Shown piece after piece: positions 8,505 to 20,480 of a DNA stretch of 64,000 nt (positions are counted from its first letter, which is position 1; the number at the start of each line of letters is the position of its first letter). Origin of the DNA: Polynucleobacter sphagniphilus (lineage in GTDB: Bacteria > Pseudomonadota > Gammaproteobacteria > Burkholderiales > Burkholderiaceae). The notes under the pieces are model-generated. The model saw only the letters and a program-made list of their open reading frames with translations, made no database searches and was not told where the DNA came from. The stretch is taken from NCBI RefSeq assembly GCF_001953355.1, contig NZ_MPIY01000001.1, forward strand, positions 186,001 through 250,000, in the 5' to 3' direction. The position numbers were made by a program, and so were the translations under genes.

Positions 8505-11000
8505 TTGCGTTTCGCTATTGCGGCATTTATTGCCGGGGGTTCGCTTCTTCTATTTTTGCCGGTTTTACCCGGTTTATGGCTGGAGGGATCTCTCTGCGCA
8601 ACTGTGATCAGCCTCTTTGGATGCACATTCAGTGGGAGGGTATTAAAACATAATCGGGCCCCTTACCAGTATTTCTGTTTTTGCCTCATATTTTTCTCGC
8701 TAGGATTTGCCTGGAACGCATATTACGCACAAGGCCGCCTCAATAATTTATTGCCAACAGAGCTTGAAGGTAAAGATTTGCAGATTGAGGGTAGGGTAAA
8801 TTCACTCCCCCAAGGCAATGCCTCTGGCGCTAAGTTTTCCTTTTCCGTGGAACGAATGCTGCTTGCTCGTGAAGTAGTAGTTGATTTTCCAGAGCGCATC
8901 TATTTAAGTTGGCAGCCTGCTTGGCGCAATCCTGAGGATATTCCAGAAATCGTTCCTGGACAGCGCTGGAAATTACGGGTGAAGTTAAAGCAACCTTACG
9001 GCTCATTAAATCCATACACTTTTGATTTCGAGCGCTGGTCTTTTCATCAAAACTATGGCGCAAATGGTTCAGTTAGATCTGGAGAATTAATTTCCAAAAA
9101 AGATATTGGGGTAACTGAATTCCCTTTAGCTATCGAGCTCCAGAGATGGAAGTTAAGGAAGAAGATACAGCGTTTACTACCCAAGGGCGCCCCTTATGCA
9201 GGTGTGATTATTGCTTTAGTCATGGGCGACCAAAATGCGATTGATCAATCTGATTGGCGTGTATTTAATGCAACGGGTATCGGTCATTTGATTTCGATTT
9301 CCGGACTCCACGTCACGATGCTTGCTGGTTTAGGAGCCTCATTCGCTTCTTTTTTATGGCGGCGTCAATCCCTTCCTTTGATTATTCCGGTTAGCAAAGT
9401 AGCAGCGGCCTGTGGGTTTTTAACTGCTTTTGTTTATGCCTGGTTGGCTGGATTTCAAATCCCAGCGCAACGAACCATGTATATGGTTGGCGTGGTCGCT
9501 TTTGCTTTATGGTCTGGCAGAAATCCTAGATCTTTTGATATTTGGTGGTGGGCTTTAGCTTTAGTTCTGATCTTTGATCCTATGGCGCCCTACACCCCGG
9601 GGTTTTGGTTGTCATTTGGGGCGGTCGCGGCAATTCTATATGGGATGGGTAATTCGGATGGTTTATTGGGAATACCCACAGGCAGGGAATTGGAGCTAGG
9701 TAAACGAGAGCGTTTTTTGCAGGCGCTGCGAGAGGCATGTCGTGTGCAGGCAATAGTTACCTTTACTTTGTTGCCCGCCACGCTCTATTGGTTCTATCAG
9801 TTTTCAGTTATTTCACCAGTGGCAAATGCATTAGCAATTCCGATAGTGAGTTATATCGTTACTCCCTTAGCCATTGGGGGTGCACTTTTACCGGATTTTA
9901 TTGGTCAATACTTATTGTTACCAGCTCATGCCGCAATGGAATACTTGGCCATGTTCTTGAAATGGCTTGCCGACTTTGATTGGGCGGTAGTGTGGTCTTC
10001 ACAACCAAGATGGTGGGCTCTCATCATTGCTTTGCTTGGCATTGTTGTTGCTATTCGACCGGGAGAGTTGAAAACATCCTATTGCTCTAGATTGATAGGC
10101 CTTTCCTTGTCGACCTGTTTATTTTTCAATCCTGTGGGTTCTGTTCCCTTGGCCTCTGGTGATTTTCGCGCTCATGTGCTCGATATCGGGCAAGGCACAT
10201 CGGTTTTAATTGAGACGGCGTCACATCAGTTGCTTTATGACACCGGACCCATACAAGGAAAAAAGGATGATGCTGGGCAAAAGGTAATCTTGCCATTCCT
10301 GAGAGGAAAGGGGGTAAATCAAATCGATCGCATGGTCATTAGCCATAGCGATAGCGACCATATCGGTGGTGCTACAACGCTTTTAAGAGAAATTAAGTTT
10401 AATTTAATGATGGGGTCATTGCCGAGCGGCAATCCCTTATTGCTTGATTTAAAAGGCAGGGGGATTGCCAGCATCCCTTGCCGATACGGCCAGCAGTGGA
10501 ATTGGGATGGTGTAGATTTTTTAATCTGGCATCCGCAAGAATATACTTTATTTGAGGATCAATATCCCTATAAGCCAAATGAAATGAGTTGCGTGCTTGA
10601 AGTGCGCAATCAAAATCATTCGTTGTGGTTGACTGGAGATATAGAGAGACAGGGAGAGGCGGAGTTAGTTGATCGTTTAACGAGTAAACAGATAAAGCAT
10701 TTGGACGATAAGCAGTTGGTTTTTATGGCGCCACACCATGGAAGTAAGACCTCTTCTTCTATCGAGTTACTGAGCAAATTAAATCCCAATAGGGCCTTTG
10801 CTCAAAACGGCTACCGTAATCGATATGGCCATCCTCATCCTTTAGTTACTGCGCGTTATGCCGATCTAGATATTCCCTTTTATCACACCCCCTTAACCGG
10901 TATGCAAGAGTGGACTTTTTCTAATCATGCGTATTCAAGGGTCTTATTTTGGAGAGATGAGAATGTCCGTTTATGGCATCGTTTCAGTGGCGAACAATGA
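8505..11000 (+). CDS. comEC: DNA internalization protein ComEC/Rec2
   Basis: Inner-membrane channel for single-stranded DNA in natural transformation. The 831-residue protein has N-terminal spans and a soluble DUF4131 domain (about 1-220), the multi-span Competence domain (about 225-540; GIGHLISISGLHVTMLAG is its hallmark) and a C-terminal metallo-beta-lactamase domain (about 555-800) with HVLDIGQGTSVLIE, SHSDSDHIGG, LTGDIE and APHHGSKTSS. All metal-binding motifs look intact, so the gene appears functional. The start is TTG (MRFAIAAFIAGG), 4 bp after tatD. It converges on the outer-membrane factor gene with a 2-bp gap and no clear terminator. Confidence 0.93.
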   Translation: MRFAIAAFIAGGSLLLFLPVLPGLWLEGSLCATVISLFGCTFSGRVLKHNRAPYQYFCFCLIFFSLGFAWNAYYAQGRLNNLLPTELEGKDLQIEGRVNSLPQGNASGAKFSFSVERMLLAREVVVDFPERIYLSWQPAWRNPEDIPEIVPGQRWKLRVKLKQPYGSLNPYTFDFERWSFHQNYGANGSVRSGELISKKDIGVTEFPLAIELQRWKLRKKIQRLLPKGAPYAGVIIALVMGDQNAIDQSDWRVFNATGIGHLISISGLHVTMLAGLGASFASFLWRRQSLPLIIPVSKVAAACGFLTAFVYAWLAGFQIPAQRTMYMVGVVAFALWSGRNPRSFDIWWWALALVLIFDPMAPYTPGFWLSFGAVAAILYGMGNSDGLLGIPTGRELELGKRERFLQALREACRVQAIVTFTLLPATLYWFYQFSVISPVANALAIPIVSYIVTPLAIGGALLPDFIGQYLLLPAHAAMEYLAMFLKWLADFDWAVVWSSQPRWWALIIALLGIVVAIRPGELKTSYCSRLIGLSLSTCLFFNPVGSVPLASGDFRAHVLDIGQGTSVLIETASHQLLYDTGPIQGKKDDAGQKVILPFLRGKGVNQIDRMVISHSDSDHIGGATTLLREIKFNLMMGSLPSGNPLLLDLKGRGIASIPCRYGQQWNWDGVDFLIWHPQEYTLFEDQYPYKPNEMSCVLEVRNQNHSLWLTGDIERQGEAELVDRLTSKQIKHLDDKQLVFMAPHHGSKTSSSIELLSKLNPNRAFAQNGYRNRYGHPHPLVTARYADLDIPFYHTPLTGMQEWTFSNHAYSRVLFWRDENVRLWHRFSGEQ

Positions 11001-11002
11001 CT

Positions 11003-12514
11003 CTATTTGTCGGCAATTTGTTTGACATCCCAACCTCCCCCGAGCGCTGTAATCAAGCCTACATGGGCCGCAATCTGTCGATTTAGAAGGGACATCAATG
11101 TTCGTTCATTTGCGAGCTCAGACGCTTGCGATGTTGCCACATCTAAATAAGTGATGACTCCCTCTTTGTATTGGTTCATGCTAATACGTACTGCATCTTG
11201 AGCATGCTTGACTGCGCTGGCTTGAGACTTGCTTTCCTTTTGCAACAGCCGCAGAGCAACCAAATTGTCTTCGACGTTCTGAAAGGCTGCCAAAACAGTC
11301 TGACGATATTGCGCTACATTTTGGTCGTAGGCTGCCCCAGCTTGTTGATAGGCGCCGATACGAAGACCACCATCAAATAAAGGCTGTGCAAGAGCAGGAC
11401 CAATCGACCAGTAGCGTAAAGGCATACTTAAGAGACCAGGTAAATCAACACCTTGATATCCACCACTTGCTGAAATCGTTAGGGTGGGGAAGAAGGCGGC
11501 GGTGGCTACACCAATTTTGGCATTTGCGGCAGCCATTTGGCGTTCTGCAGCGGCAATGTCAGGACGTCGCTCTAAGAGTGTTGAGGGGACACCTACGGGG
11601 ACATCTGGTAATTCAGCGACTAATCTTGAGACCGGGCTTACTACCAGGCCAGTAACCGGATCAATTGTGCGCTCTTGAGCTTGCAAAGAGAAAGTTGATG
11701 GCGTTTGGCCAACGAGTACTGCAATAGCATGCTCGAGTTGTGCGCGTGCGAGTTGCACATCAATTGCAAGAGCAATTGTTGATTCGAGTAGTGTGCTGGC
11801 TTGGGCAACATCTAGCTGCGTTACTATGCCAGCGTTATATTGGTTTGTAGAAATCTGTAGAGATCTTTCGTAAGCTTTGATCGTATCTTCATACATCTTG
11901 ATTTGCATATCAGCGATACGAAGCTGAAAATACGTTTGGGCTAATGTTGCTTGGGTTGAAAGTCGCACAGCATCTAATTGGGCGGCGCTAGCTTGAGCAT
12001 TATCCCCACTAGCCTCTACATTGCGCCTCACTTGACCCCAAATATCGGGCACCCAACTGGCACCGATATTGGCATTGAAGGTTTGATCAATAGTTGAAAA
12101 TCCACCATTAGAGTTTCCGTTAAGTGTTCCTCTATTGCCACTACCATTTGCGGTTAATGTGGGGAAGAGTGCCGCCCGTGCTTGGGTTAGAAGGGCAGTT
12201 GCTTGACGGTATTGGGCATCAGCAGCAATGATATTTTGGTTGTCAACATTGACCTTCTCCATCAACTGATTAAGTACGGGGTCTTTATAGATCAGCCACC
12301 ATTTTGTATTCAAACCCGCTTCATTGGGCTGCGCAAGTTTCCAGCCATCACCGCTTTGCATGCCATCCAGCTCTTTATAGCTGGGTGCAGTTGCGCTGTC
12401 TGGTTTTTTGTAGTCAGGGCCAACCATACAGCCTGTCATTAGTGAAAAAAGACTAATCGCACATAGCGCCTTGAGTGCCGTATTGGGATGCATGATTTTG
12501 CTTGCGTTACTCAT
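11003..12514 (-). CDS. RND efflux outer-membrane factor (NodT/OprM family lipoprotein)
   Basis: Outer-membrane channel of a tripartite efflux pump. The signal peptide ends in the lipobox LMTGC, so the protein is lipid-anchored. Two OEP repeats follow, with family motifs [30 protein letters not shown] and [10 protein letters not shown] chose the ATG at 12514, which overlaps the mdtC-like stop as ATGA and has a GGAAAAG ribosome site; an in-frame GTG at 12526 is possible. It is the last gene of the mdtABC-like operon, a position where E. coli mdtABC lacks a dedicated channel and uses TolC instead. About 503 residues. Confidence 0.93.
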   Translation of the reverse strand: MSNASKIMHPNTALKALCAISLFSLMTGCMVGPDYKKPDSATAPSYKELDGMQSGDGWKLAQPNEAGLNTKWWLIYKDPVLNQLMEKVNVDNQNIIAADAQYRQATALLTQARAALFPTLTANGSGNRGTLNGNSNGGFSTIDQTFNANIGASWVPDIWGQVRRNVEASGDNAQASAAQLDAVRLSTQATLAQTYFQLRIADMQIKMYEDTIKAYERSLQISTNQYNAGIVTQLDVAQASTLLESTIALAIDVQLARAQLEHAIAVLVGQTPSTFSLQAQERTIDPVTGLVVSPVSRLVAELPDVPVGVPSTLLERRPDIAAAERQMAAANAKIGVATAAFFPTLTISASGGYQGVDLPGLLSMPLRYWSIGPALAQPLFDGGLRIGAYQQAGAAYDQNVAQYRQTVLAAFQNVEDNLVALRLLQKESKSQASAVKHAQDAVRISMNQYKEGVITYLDVATSQASELANERTLMSLLNRQIAAHVGLITALGGGWDVKQIADK

Positions 12515-15500
12515 TTTCTTTTCCACTTCCAGGTACGAAAACGTTCCATGTAAAGATAAACCACTGGTGTTGTATAAAGCGTTAGTAGTTGACTCATGAT
12601 GAGTCCGCCTACGATCGAAATTCCTAAGGGTCTATGAAATTCTGCACCATCACCCGATCCAATGGCCAGTGGGATAGCCCCTAGAATCGCTGCCATTGTG
12701 GTCATTAAGATAGGGCGAAAGCGCAATAAACATGCCTTGTAGATTGCATCTTGCGCCGATAAGCCATCGGTTCTTTGTGCGTGAATAGCATAGTCAATCA
12801 TCATGATGGCATTCTTTTTAACAATGCCAATGAGCAAAATCACGCCAATTAAAGCAATGATACTAAATTCAGTATTGCAAATCATCAGCGCAAGAAGGGC
12901 TCCAACACCGGCTGATGGAAGAGTTGAGAGAATCGTAATGGGGTGAATCAAGCTTTCATACAAGATGCCCAAGACAATATACACAGTAATGAAGGCTGCC
13001 AATATCAACCAAGGTTGACTGGAGAGGGAATCTTGAAATGCCTTTGCGGTGCCCTGAAAGCTACCCCTGACGGTATTGGGAACATTAAGTCTATCCATCA
13101 TGGCATAAATAGCATCGGATGCTTGTCCAAGTGATACACCTTGTGGAAGGTTAAAAGAAATAGTATTGGCAGTAAATTGACTCTGGTGATTGACTACCAA
13201 AGGCGTATTAGTTGAGGCGTATGTAGAGAAGGCTGCCAGGGGAACTTGACCTCCTACCACCTTTGTACCCGGGGCATGCACAGCATTAATGGGTATAGTT
13301 GCCGCAGTTATTGACTGAGCAGCCCCAACGGAGAACGAGTTCGGGGTTGGTGCTGAAGTGCTGACATAAATCTGCTTTAGCGTTTCTGGGTTCTGCCAAT
13401 ATTTGGGAGCCACCTCCATCACCACATGATATTGATTGAGTGGATTAAAGATGGTGGAGACTTGGCGCTGACCAAAAGCATCATTCAGAGTGGTATCAAT
13501 GAGATTGGTAGTAAGACCAAGCTTAGCTGCCGTGTCGTGATCGATGGTGAGGGTTGTTTGAATGCCTTTATCTTGAGCATCGGTATTAACATCAACCAGT
13601 TCAGGCAAATCAGTCATAGCAAAACGAATCTTAGGCCCCCAGGTTCTTAGGTCCTCAAGGTTATCTCCCAGTAGCGTAAATTGATACAGGGCATTACTTG
13701 CTCTCCCGCCAATCCGAATATCTTGCACTGGCTGCAAGAAGAGTGTTGCACCTGCCACTACATTGAGTTTGCGGCGTAATCTACCAAGCACTTCATCCAT
13801 ACTGCTTTGACGAAGATCGAGTGGCTTAAGAACAATAAATAAACTTCCTGTATTGGTTTGACCGCCACCATTAAAACTGACTACTTTGCCTACATCCGGA
13901 TCTTGCATGGCAATTTTCATAAATTGCGCCATCTTTAATTGCATTGCCTGAAAAGAGATAGCTTGATCTGCCTGGACGCTGCCAATCATTCTGCCGGTAT
14001 CTTGTTGTGGAAAAAAACCTTTGGGTATGTTGATGTAAAGATAGATATTAAGTCCAATGACCGTAAATAAAATCATCATCATCATGCGTCGATGTTGCAG
14101 AGCGTATTCAAGTGAGCTCGCATAATGCTTATTTACACTGGCGAAGAACTTTTCAATTGCCAACATAAAACGGTTATGCGTTCCCTTATCGTGGGCTTTG
14201 AGTAATTTGGCACATAGCATTGGGGTTGCGGTGAGAGAAATTACCAGAGACACTGTAATAGCCACCGATAGAGTGATGGCAAATTCTCGGAAAAGCCGCC
14301 CAACAATTCCGCCCATCAATAGAATTGGAATAAATACAGCTACCAGCGAGATGGTGATCGATATCACTGTAAAACCAACTTCTTTTGCGCCTGCAATCGC
14401 CGCGGCTAGTGGCGTCTCGCCCTGTTCAATCCTGCGTGCAATCACTTCAAGAACCACAATGGCATCATCAACGACAAATCCAGTGGCAATCGTTAGGGCC
14501 ATTAAGGAAAGATTGTTGAGAGAGAAGCCGCATAAGTACATCGCGGCAAAGGTTCCAACCAGCGAGACTGGTACGGCAATGCTTGGAATAATGGTTGCAC
14601 GCGCATTACCTAAAAATAGGAACACCACCATCACCACCAGAATGACTGAGATGATTAGGGTGCGCTCGACCTCGCGCAAAGAGGCGCGAATGGTTGGCGT
14701 CCGATCTAATGCAATATCCATATCAATAGCCGCTGGTATGGAGGCCTTCAGTTGCGGTAGTAGGGCTTTAACACCCTCTACGGTATCGATGATGTTCGCG
14801 CCCGGCTGACGCCAGATGACCAGTAGTACAGCTGGCTTACCATTGGCTAGACCGCCATTGCGCAAATCCTCAACAGAGTCAACAACCTCTGCAAAATCCT
14901 GAATGCGCACCGGTGCACCATTGTGATAACCAACAATCACCGGCATATAGTCTTTTGCAGTACTGGAAGTGTCGTTTGCCACTAGTTGCCAGGCGCGATC
15001 GCCGCTTTCAATAACACCTTTGGGTCGAACCGTATTGGATGCCGCAATGGCGGTGCGGACATTCTCAAAACCAATCCCTAGTGCAGACATGAGGGTGGGG
15101 TTGATTTCCACTCGAACTGCTGGAAGAGAGCTGCCCCCCACCGTAACTTGTCCTACCCCTTTGGACTGCGAGAGCTTTTGTGCCAAGATAGTGGAGGCGG
15201 CATCGTACAGCTGCGCTCTGGGCATAGTGTCAGAGGTCAAGCTGATAATCAGAATCGGCGCATCGGCTGGATTGACTTTGCGATAAGTGGGATTACTTGG
15301 TAGTCCGGTTGGCAAAAGTGCGTGAGCCGCATTAATGGCGGCTTGGACATCATTTGCGGCACCATCAATATTGCGACTCAGATCAAACTGCAGGGTGATG
15401 CGGGTTGAGCCTAATGAGCTCGATGAAGTCATTTCGGTAACGCCAGCAATGCGGCCCAGTGAGCGCTCAAGAGGGGTTGCTACAGTTGCCGCCATCGTTT

Positions 15501-15669
15501 CTGGGCTAGCTCCAGGCAGACTGGCCGATACGGAGATCGTCGGAAAATCGACCTGTGGCAATGGCGAGACTGGCAGCAATCGAAATGCTGTAATACCTGC
15601 CAGCATGATTGCTAGCATCAATAGCGTGGTGGCAATTGGCCGATGAATAAATGGTACGGAGATATTCAT
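12511..15669 (-). CDS. mdtC: RND efflux transporter, MdtC-like subunit
   Basis: A 1052-residue inner-membrane proton/drug antiporter of the HAE1 class. It has the N-terminal span ([20 protein letters not shown]), two large periplasmic loops, and two blocks of spans. Proton-relay aspartates are in [14 protein letters not shown] of TM4. The sequence is closer to MdtC than to AcrB, and the partner gene upstream is MdtB-like, so the two probably form the MdtB2C heterotrimer. The ATG at 15669 follows a TTG; either could start. The second periplasmic loop contains an extra stretch around [20 protein letters not shown], absent from the MdtB-like partner. Substrates cannot be predicted. Confidence 0.9.
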   Translation of the reverse strand: MNISVPFIHRPIATTLLMLAIMLAGITAFRLLPVSPLPQVDFPTISVSASLPGASPETMAATVATPLERSLGRIAGVTEMTSSSSLGSTRITLQFDLSRNIDGAANDVQAAINAAHALLPTGLPSNPTYRKVNPADAPILIISLTSDTMPRAQLYDAASTILAQKLSQSKGVGQVTVGGSSLPAVRVEINPTLMSALGIGFENVRTAIAASNTVRPKGVIESGDRAWQLVANDTSSTAKDYMPVIVGYHNGAPVRIQDFAEVVDSVEDLRNGGLANGKPAVLLVIWRQPGANIIDTVEGVKALLPQLKASIPAAIDMDIALDRTPTIRASLREVERTLIISVILVVMVVFLFLGNARATIIPSIAVPVSLVGTFAAMYLCGFSLNNLSLMALTIATGFVVDDAIVVLEVIARRIEQGETPLAAAIAGAKEVGFTVISITISLVAVFIPILLMGGIVGRLFREFAITLSVAITVSLVISLTATPMLCAKLLKAHDKGTHNRFMLAIEKFFASVNKHYASSLEYALQHRRMMMMILFTVIGLNIYLYINIPKGFFPQQDTGRMIGSVQADQAISFQAMQLKMAQFMKIAMQDPDVGKVVSFNGGGQTNTGSLFIVLKPLDLRQSSMDEVLGRLRRKLNVVAGATLFLQPVQDIRIGGRASNALYQFTLLGDNLEDLRTWGPKIRFAMTDLPELVDVNTDAQDKGIQTTLTIDHDTAAKLGLTTNLIDTTLNDAFGQRQVSTIFNPLNQYHVVMEVAPKYWQNPETLKQIYVSTSAPTPNSFSVGAAQSITAATIPINAVHAPGTKVVGGQVPLAAFSTYASTNTPLVVNHQSQFTANTISFNLPQGVSLGQASDAIYAMMDRLNVPNTVRGSFQGTAKAFQDSLSSQPWLILAAFITVYIVLGILYESLIHPITILSTLPSAGVGALLALMICNTEFSIIALIGVILLIGIVKKNAIMMIDYAIHAQRTDGLSAQDAIYKACLLRFRPILMTTMAAILGAIPLAIGSGDGAEFHRPLGISIVGGLIMSQLLTLYTTPVVYLYMERFRTWKWKRK

Positions 15670-15692
15670 CAACGAATTCGTTTATTCATGGA

Positions 15693-18600
15693 TTAATTGT
15701 TACGACTGGCTTGGTAAGTTTTAATGCGCCTAGAGAGTCGATCAAAGGCTAGATAAATTACCGGAGTAGTAAATAAGGTCAGCACTTGACTTAACAGCAA
15801 TCCACCGACCATAGTGATACCTAGGGGGTGGCGCAGTTCAGAGCCGGTACCCGTACCAAGCATGAGCGGTAAGGCGCCTAATAGAGCGGCCATTGTTGTC
15901 ATCAGAATCGGGCGCAAACGTAAGAGGCAAGCCTCATAAATCGCCTCCCTCGGTGTTTTACCTTCAACCCGCTCGGCCTCAAGAGCAAAGTCAATCATCA
16001 TGATGGCGTTCTTCTTCACAATGCCAATCAACAAGATAATGCCGATAACACCAATGATGCCTAAGTCATTACCAGAAATGATGAGTGCAAGTAATGCGCC
16101 TACACCAGCAGATGGTAGGGTCGACAAAATCGTAATCGGGTGGATATAGCTTTCATATAAAACACCCAAGACGATGTACATGCAAATAATTGCTGCAAAA
16201 ATAAGGGTGACGGTATTGCCTAGGGAGGCATTAAATGCTTTGGACGCACCTTGAAAGCGTGTAATTAAGCTGGCAGGAACCTGCATGTCATTTTGCGCAT
16301 CTGTAATTGCTTGCACAGCATCACCTAAAGAGGCAGTGCGACTAAGATTAAATGAAATGGTTGCAGCAGGAAATTGGCCTTGATGGTTAATATTCAGCGA
16401 ACCATAGCGCTCCTCAATATCAGCCAGCACGCTCAATGGGATTTGTTTGCCGCCTGCACCTGGAACATAAATTTGATCTAGGGCATTGAGTCCTGGTTCC
16501 GGGCTTGGCATAGCTTCGAGAACAACACGATATTGATTGGTCTGAGTAAAGATAGTTGAGATCAGTCGCTGACCATAAGCGTTATAAAGCGCATTATCGA
16601 TTGAGGCAATGGTTACTCCGAGGCGTCCAGCAATATCACGATCAATATTGATATAGGACTGCAAGCCCTTGTTCTGTAAATCGCTGGCAACATCACTTAA
16701 TTGGGAAAGCGTCTTGAGTTTCTCGACAATCTTCGGGGTCCACTCATTTAATTCGGCAGCATTAGCGTCCTCAAGGGTAAATTGATATTGAGTGCGACTC
16801 ACTCGATCTTCGATAGTGAGATCTTGTACCGGCTGAAGAAATAGTTTGATATCGGATAGTTGATCTACTTTGCTTTGCAGACGACGCAATACGGTTTTGA
16901 CATCATCACGCGAATTATGTGCCTTGAGATTGATGAGCATTCGGCCATTATTCAAAGTGGCATTAGTGCCATCGACCCCAATAAATGAAGATAGACTTTC
17001 AACATCTGGATCTTTGAGGATGATGTCTGCCAAAGCTTGTTGGCGACTGGCCATTGCTTGATAAGAGATTGACTGGGGTGCCTCTGAAATGCCCTGGATC
17101 ATGCCCGTATCTTGAATTGGGAAGAAGCCTTTCGGTATAAAGATATAGAGCAGAACAGTTAAAACCAAGGTCAGGACTGCTACTACTAGAGTTGATTTTT
17201 GACGATCAAGTACCCAGTTCAATCCGCGGCTATATTGATGAATGAGTCGATCAAACTGAGCGCCACTCCAGTGATAGAACTTCGATTGTTTGGATTCAGG
17301 GATATGGTGCAGCAGCAGAGCGCACATCATCGGCGTGAGGGTTAGTGACACTACTGCCGAAATAATGATGGCAACTGCTAAGGTCACAGCAAATTCTCTA
17401 AATAGTCTACCAACTACATCACCCATGAATAGCAGTGGAATCAGCACGGCAATCAGCGAAATAGTAAGTGAGATGATCGTAAAGCCAATTTGTTTCGATC
17501 CTTTGAGCGCAGCCTCTAAAGGCTTGTCACCCTCCTCGATATAGCGAGAGATATTTTCAATCATCACAATCGCATCATCAACCACAAAGCCGGTGGCAAT
17601 TGTTAAAGCCATCAGTGAGAGGTTATTGAGCGAGAAGCCTGCCCAACTCATGATTCCAAACGTACCAATTAATGATAGGGGAACTGCAACGCTTGGAATG
17701 ATGGTGGCTGGAACGCTTCGCAGAAATACGTAAATGACTAAAACAACGAGCAAGATGGAGAAAAGGAGCTCTATCTGGACATCATCAACAGAGGCGCGGA
17801 TCGTGCTTGTTCTATCGGTCAGAATATTAACTTCTAGTGACTGGGGCAGCGTGGCTGATAGTTGTGGCAATAGCTTTTTAATTTGATCAACTACTTGAAT
17901 CACGTTCGCGCCAGGTTGGCGCTGAATGTTCAGAATGATCGCCGGCTGCTTATTGGCCCATGCTCCTAGGCGAACGTTTTCAGGACCGCTCACCACCTTA
18001 GCAACATCCGATACCCTGACAGGGGCACCATTGTTGTAGGTGATGATCAGGTTCTCATAACCCTCAGCCGATTTAATTTGATCGTTTGCATCAATCGTTG
18101 AAGATTGGAATGGACCATCAAAACTGCCTTTTGCTGAATTGACATTGGCATTGCCAATCGCTACCCGGACATCATCCAAGCTCAAGCCTTTGCTCGCGAG
18201 CGCTCGAGGGTTAGCAATAATGCGTACCGCTGGTCTTTGGCCACCAGAAACGCTGACTAAACCAACGCCTGGAATTTGTGAGATCTTTTGTGCAAGGCGG
18301 GTATCGACTAAATCCTCGACGCGAGTTAATGGGAGCGTAGCTGAAGTGATCGCTAAAGTCAGAATTGGGGTATCGGCGGGATTTACTTTGTTGTAGATCG
18401 GGGGCGCAGGTAGATCGCCTGGCAATAAAGAGTTGGCGGCGTTAATGGCTGCCTGAACTTCTTGTTCTGCTACATCAAGACTGAGATCGAGTCCAAATTG
18501 CAGAACAATCACTGAGGCCCCACCGGAGCTCACAGAAGACATTTGATTTAAACCCGGCATCTGACCAAACTGGCGCTCAAGCGGGGCTGTCACTAATGAG

Positions 18601-18779
18601 GCCATGACATCAGGACTACCGCCTGGGTAAAGGGTGACTACTTGAATGGTCGGGTAGTCAACTTGAGGCAGGGAAGAGATTGGCAAACTGCGATAGGCCA
18701 GAATACCGCCCAATAAAATTGCCACCATCAATAATGAGGTGGCAATCGGGCGGAGGATGAATATCCTGGATGGATTCAT
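15693..18779 (-). CDS. mdtB: RND efflux transporter, MdtB-like subunit
   Basis: A 1028-residue inner-membrane RND pump subunit. It starts [20 protein letters not shown], close to MdtB, with [20 protein letters not shown] in the first periplasmic segment and the TM4 proton-relay pair in [16 protein letters not shown] good AAGG ribosome site precedes the ATG. The stop is 23 bp before the mdtC-like start. Together with the MdtA-like adaptor (39 bp upstream) and the outer-membrane factor it completes a tripartite exporter; E. coli MdtABC exports bile salts, novobiocin and zinc-related compounds, but that range should not be assumed here. Confidence 0.9.
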   Translation of the reverse strand: MNPSRIFILRPIATSLLMVAILLGGILAYRSLPISSLPQVDYPTIQVVTLYPGGSPDVMASLVTAPLERQFGQMPGLNQMSSVSSGGASVIVLQFGLDLSLDVAEQEVQAAINAANSLLPGDLPAPPIYNKVNPADTPILTLAITSATLPLTRVEDLVDTRLAQKISQIPGVGLVSVSGGQRPAVRIIANPRALASKGLSLDDVRVAIGNANVNSAKGSFDGPFQSSTIDANDQIKSAEGYENLIITYNNGAPVRVSDVAKVVSGPENVRLGAWANKQPAIILNIQRQPGANVIQVVDQIKKLLPQLSATLPQSLEVNILTDRTSTIRASVDDVQIELLFSILLVVLVIYVFLRSVPATIIPSVAVPLSLIGTFGIMSWAGFSLNNLSLMALTIATGFVVDDAIVMIENISRYIEEGDKPLEAALKGSKQIGFTIISLTISLIAVLIPLLFMGDVVGRLFREFAVTLAVAIIISAVVSLTLTPMMCALLLHHIPESKQSKFYHWSGAQFDRLIHQYSRGLNWVLDRQKSTLVVAVLTLVLTVLLYIFIPKGFFPIQDTGMIQGISEAPQSISYQAMASRQQALADIILKDPDVESLSSFIGVDGTNATLNNGRMLINLKAHNSRDDVKTVLRRLQSKVDQLSDIKLFLQPVQDLTIEDRVSRTQYQFTLEDANAAELNEWTPKIVEKLKTLSQLSDVASDLQNKGLQSYINIDRDIAGRLGVTIASIDNALYNAYGQRLISTIFTQTNQYRVVLEAMPSPEPGLNALDQIYVPGAGGKQIPLSVLADIEERYGSLNINHQGQFPAATISFNLSRTASLGDAVQAITDAQNDMQVPASLITRFQGASKAFNASLGNTVTLIFAAIICMYIVLGVLYESYIHPITILSTLPSAGVGALLALIISGNDLGIIGVIGIILLIGIVKKNAIMMIDFALEAERVEGKTPREAIYEACLLRLRPILMTTMAALLGALPLMLGTGTGSELRHPLGITMVGGLLLSQVLTLFTTPVIYLAFDRLSRRIKTYQASRNN

Positions 18780-18818
18780 GGGGACCTTAGAAGCTCTCTA
18801 TGTAATGAGGTGGGGTAA

Positions 18819-20351
18819 CTAAGGCTTACTGGCTTGACCGGAACCCTTAGCTCCTTTACCACCAGCATTTGCAGCCCCAGATGCTTGCCCAACCATGACT
18901 TTTGCGCCATTGCGCAACTTATCTGTGCCATCGACTACTACGATGTTTCCAGGCTCAAGACCTTCAAGTACCTGCACGTTATAGCCATCGACAGGGCCGA
19001 GCTTGACAGGCACAACTGAGACGGTATTGTTTGAGTTGAGTCGGTATACAAAGGTGCCTGGTGTACCACGCTGAACCGCGGGCACTGGAACGACCACAAC
19101 ATCGGATAGAACGTCCAGTATCACCCGAACATTAACAAATTGATTCGGGAAAAGATTCATCTCATCGTTAGAGAAAATGCCCCGTAACTTTACCGTTCCT
19201 GTGGTGATATCAATTTGGTTATCAATGCTTTCAAGATAACCTGTGGATAATTTTTTAGTACTATCACTGTTCCAGGATTCCACTGGAATAATTATTTTTT
19301 CAGGGGCATTGCTTGTGCTATCGGTTTTGGCGCTGCGGTTTTGCTTACTATGATCTGTATATGAGGCATTAGCTGGAGGCACGGTTTTAATGGTGTCAAC
19401 GATCGCTATGACTTCAGGAGGCGGTGGCTCTTGTAAGAATTTTCTAAACGAAGGAATGACTTCCTGGGGAACTGAGAAAAGAACCGTAGTGGGTTGTAGT
19501 TGGGTAATAACAAATAAACCAGTGGCATTATTTGGTTGCACCAAATTACCTGGGTCAACTAGTCGCATACCAATTCGACCATTGATGGGGGATGTAATGT
19601 GCGCAAATTCGAGTTGCAATTTTGCGTTGCTGACCAAGCCTTCATCAGTGAGGACATTGCCTTTGTACTGCTCTACTAAGGACTTTTGAGTTGCGTAGAC
19701 TTGCTTGGATATCGAATCTTGCTTGAGCAATGTGTCGTAACGCTTCAAGTCGAGCTCAGCATTGGCTAACAGGGCTTTGTCTTTACTTAAAGTACCTTCA
19801 GCTTGCTTGAGACTTGCCTCAAAAGGGCGGGGGTCAATCAGGGCTAGTAATTGACCGGCTTGAACCAGGTCACCCTCTTTAAAAAATACTTTACTCAAGA
19901 TGCCACTTACTTGTGGAAAAACGGTCACAGTATTTCTTGGGGTAACGGTACCTAGCGCAGTCTGGACCACCGTAATTTTGCCAAGCTTTACCGGGGATGT
20001 GACTACTGAAACAGGGCGCATCCGGGCATCACGTGCTTTAGTGTCCTCTACAAATCCACCAATGAAATGCCAAAGGGTACTGAGCACAATATAAATGGCG
20101 ATATAGAGAATAATTTGAGTAGCTTTAAAGCTGAGTGCGAACTCTTGATTTTTACTGACGCGACGAACGAGTGTTTCCAGCCTTGGTTGGGTGTAAGCAA
20201 CCATCTTGAAGTTCGCCACCTTTAGTTTTTGGATGCCCAATAAGATCTTCACCTTGCAGTAATTGAAAGTCCTTAACCAAACAGGATTACTTTTCAGACG
20301 TCCCCATAAATTTTGACTGGCTGAAAGCAGTTTTTCTAATAATTTTTTCAT
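18819..20351 (-). CDS. mdtA: RND efflux periplasmic adaptor, MdtA-like, extended N terminus
   Basis: Membrane fusion protein linking the RND pump to the outer-membrane channel. One span lies at residues 76-97, then the barrel-sandwich half-motifs (VFPQVSGILSKVFFKEGDLV and ITSPINGRIGMRLVDPGNLV) flanking an alpha-hairpin, a beta-barrel and a membrane-proximal domain. At 510 residues it is about 100 longer than E. coli MdtA. The extra length is an N-terminal basic segment (1-75) and a polar, Ser/Thr/Asn-rich insert (about 305-353) before PVESWNSDSTKKLS. An in-frame ATG at 20204 preceded by AAAGGTGG could be the real start and would remove 49 residues. It is the first gene of the efflux operon. 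Confidence 0.9.
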   Translation of the reverse strand: MKKLLEKLLSASQNLWGRLKSNPVWLRTFNYCKVKILLGIQKLKVANFKMVAYTQPRLETLVRRVSKNQEFALSFKATQIILYIAIYIVLSTLWHFIGGFVEDTKARDARMRPVSVVTSPVKLGKITVVQTALGTVTPRNTVTVFPQVSGILSKVFFKEGDLVQAGQLLALIDPRPFEASLKQAEGTLSKDKALLANAELDLKRYDTLLKQDSISKQVYATQKSLVEQYKGNVLTDEGLVSNAKLQLEFAHITSPINGRIGMRLVDPGNLVQPNNATGLFVITQLQPTTVLFSVPQEVIPSFRKFLQEPPPPEVIAIVDTIKTVPPANASYTDHSKQNRSAKTDSTSNAPEKIIIPVESWNSDSTKKLSTGYLESIDNQIDITTGTVKLRGIFSNDEMNLFPNQFVNVRVILDVLSDVVVVPVPAVQRGTPGTFVYRLNSNNTVSVVPVKLGPVDGYNVQVLEGLEPGNIVVVDGTDKLRNGAKVMVGQASGAANAGGKGAKGSGQASKP

Positions 20352-20375
20352 TACATTCGCATTGTGAGCTACATC

Positions 20376-20412
20376 AAGTCATGCCTCAGGAGGACCGCTC
20401 CAGGCTTGACTT
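20376..20412. repeat. Inverted repeat upstream of the efflux operon
   Basis: Arms AAGTCATGCCT (20376-20386) and AGGCTTGACTT (20402-20412) are inverted copies with one mismatch in 11 and a 15-base spacer. The nearer arm ends 24 bp before the mdtA-like ATG. Position and symmetry suit a repressor site or an mRNA hairpin in the leader. There is no T run, so it is not an intrinsic terminator. Confidence 0.5.
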
Positions 20413-20480
20413 AGTTTAACAAGACTACAGGTACTGCCGGTGGCGCATCAAGGTATGTTTAGTAGCTCCGCCAAAAGTAT

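Noticed and set aside
14198-14809. 203-codon open frame antisense to the mdtC-like gene
   Set aside because: It is the reverse strand of a well-defined RND transporter, has Ser/Thr/Arg/Ile-rich composition typical of shadow frames and no ribosome site.
12511-18779. Tandem RND genes as a recent duplication or repeat
   Set aside because: The two proteins differ throughout and match the MdtB and MdtC types respectively, an old paralogous pair working together, not a recent repeat.
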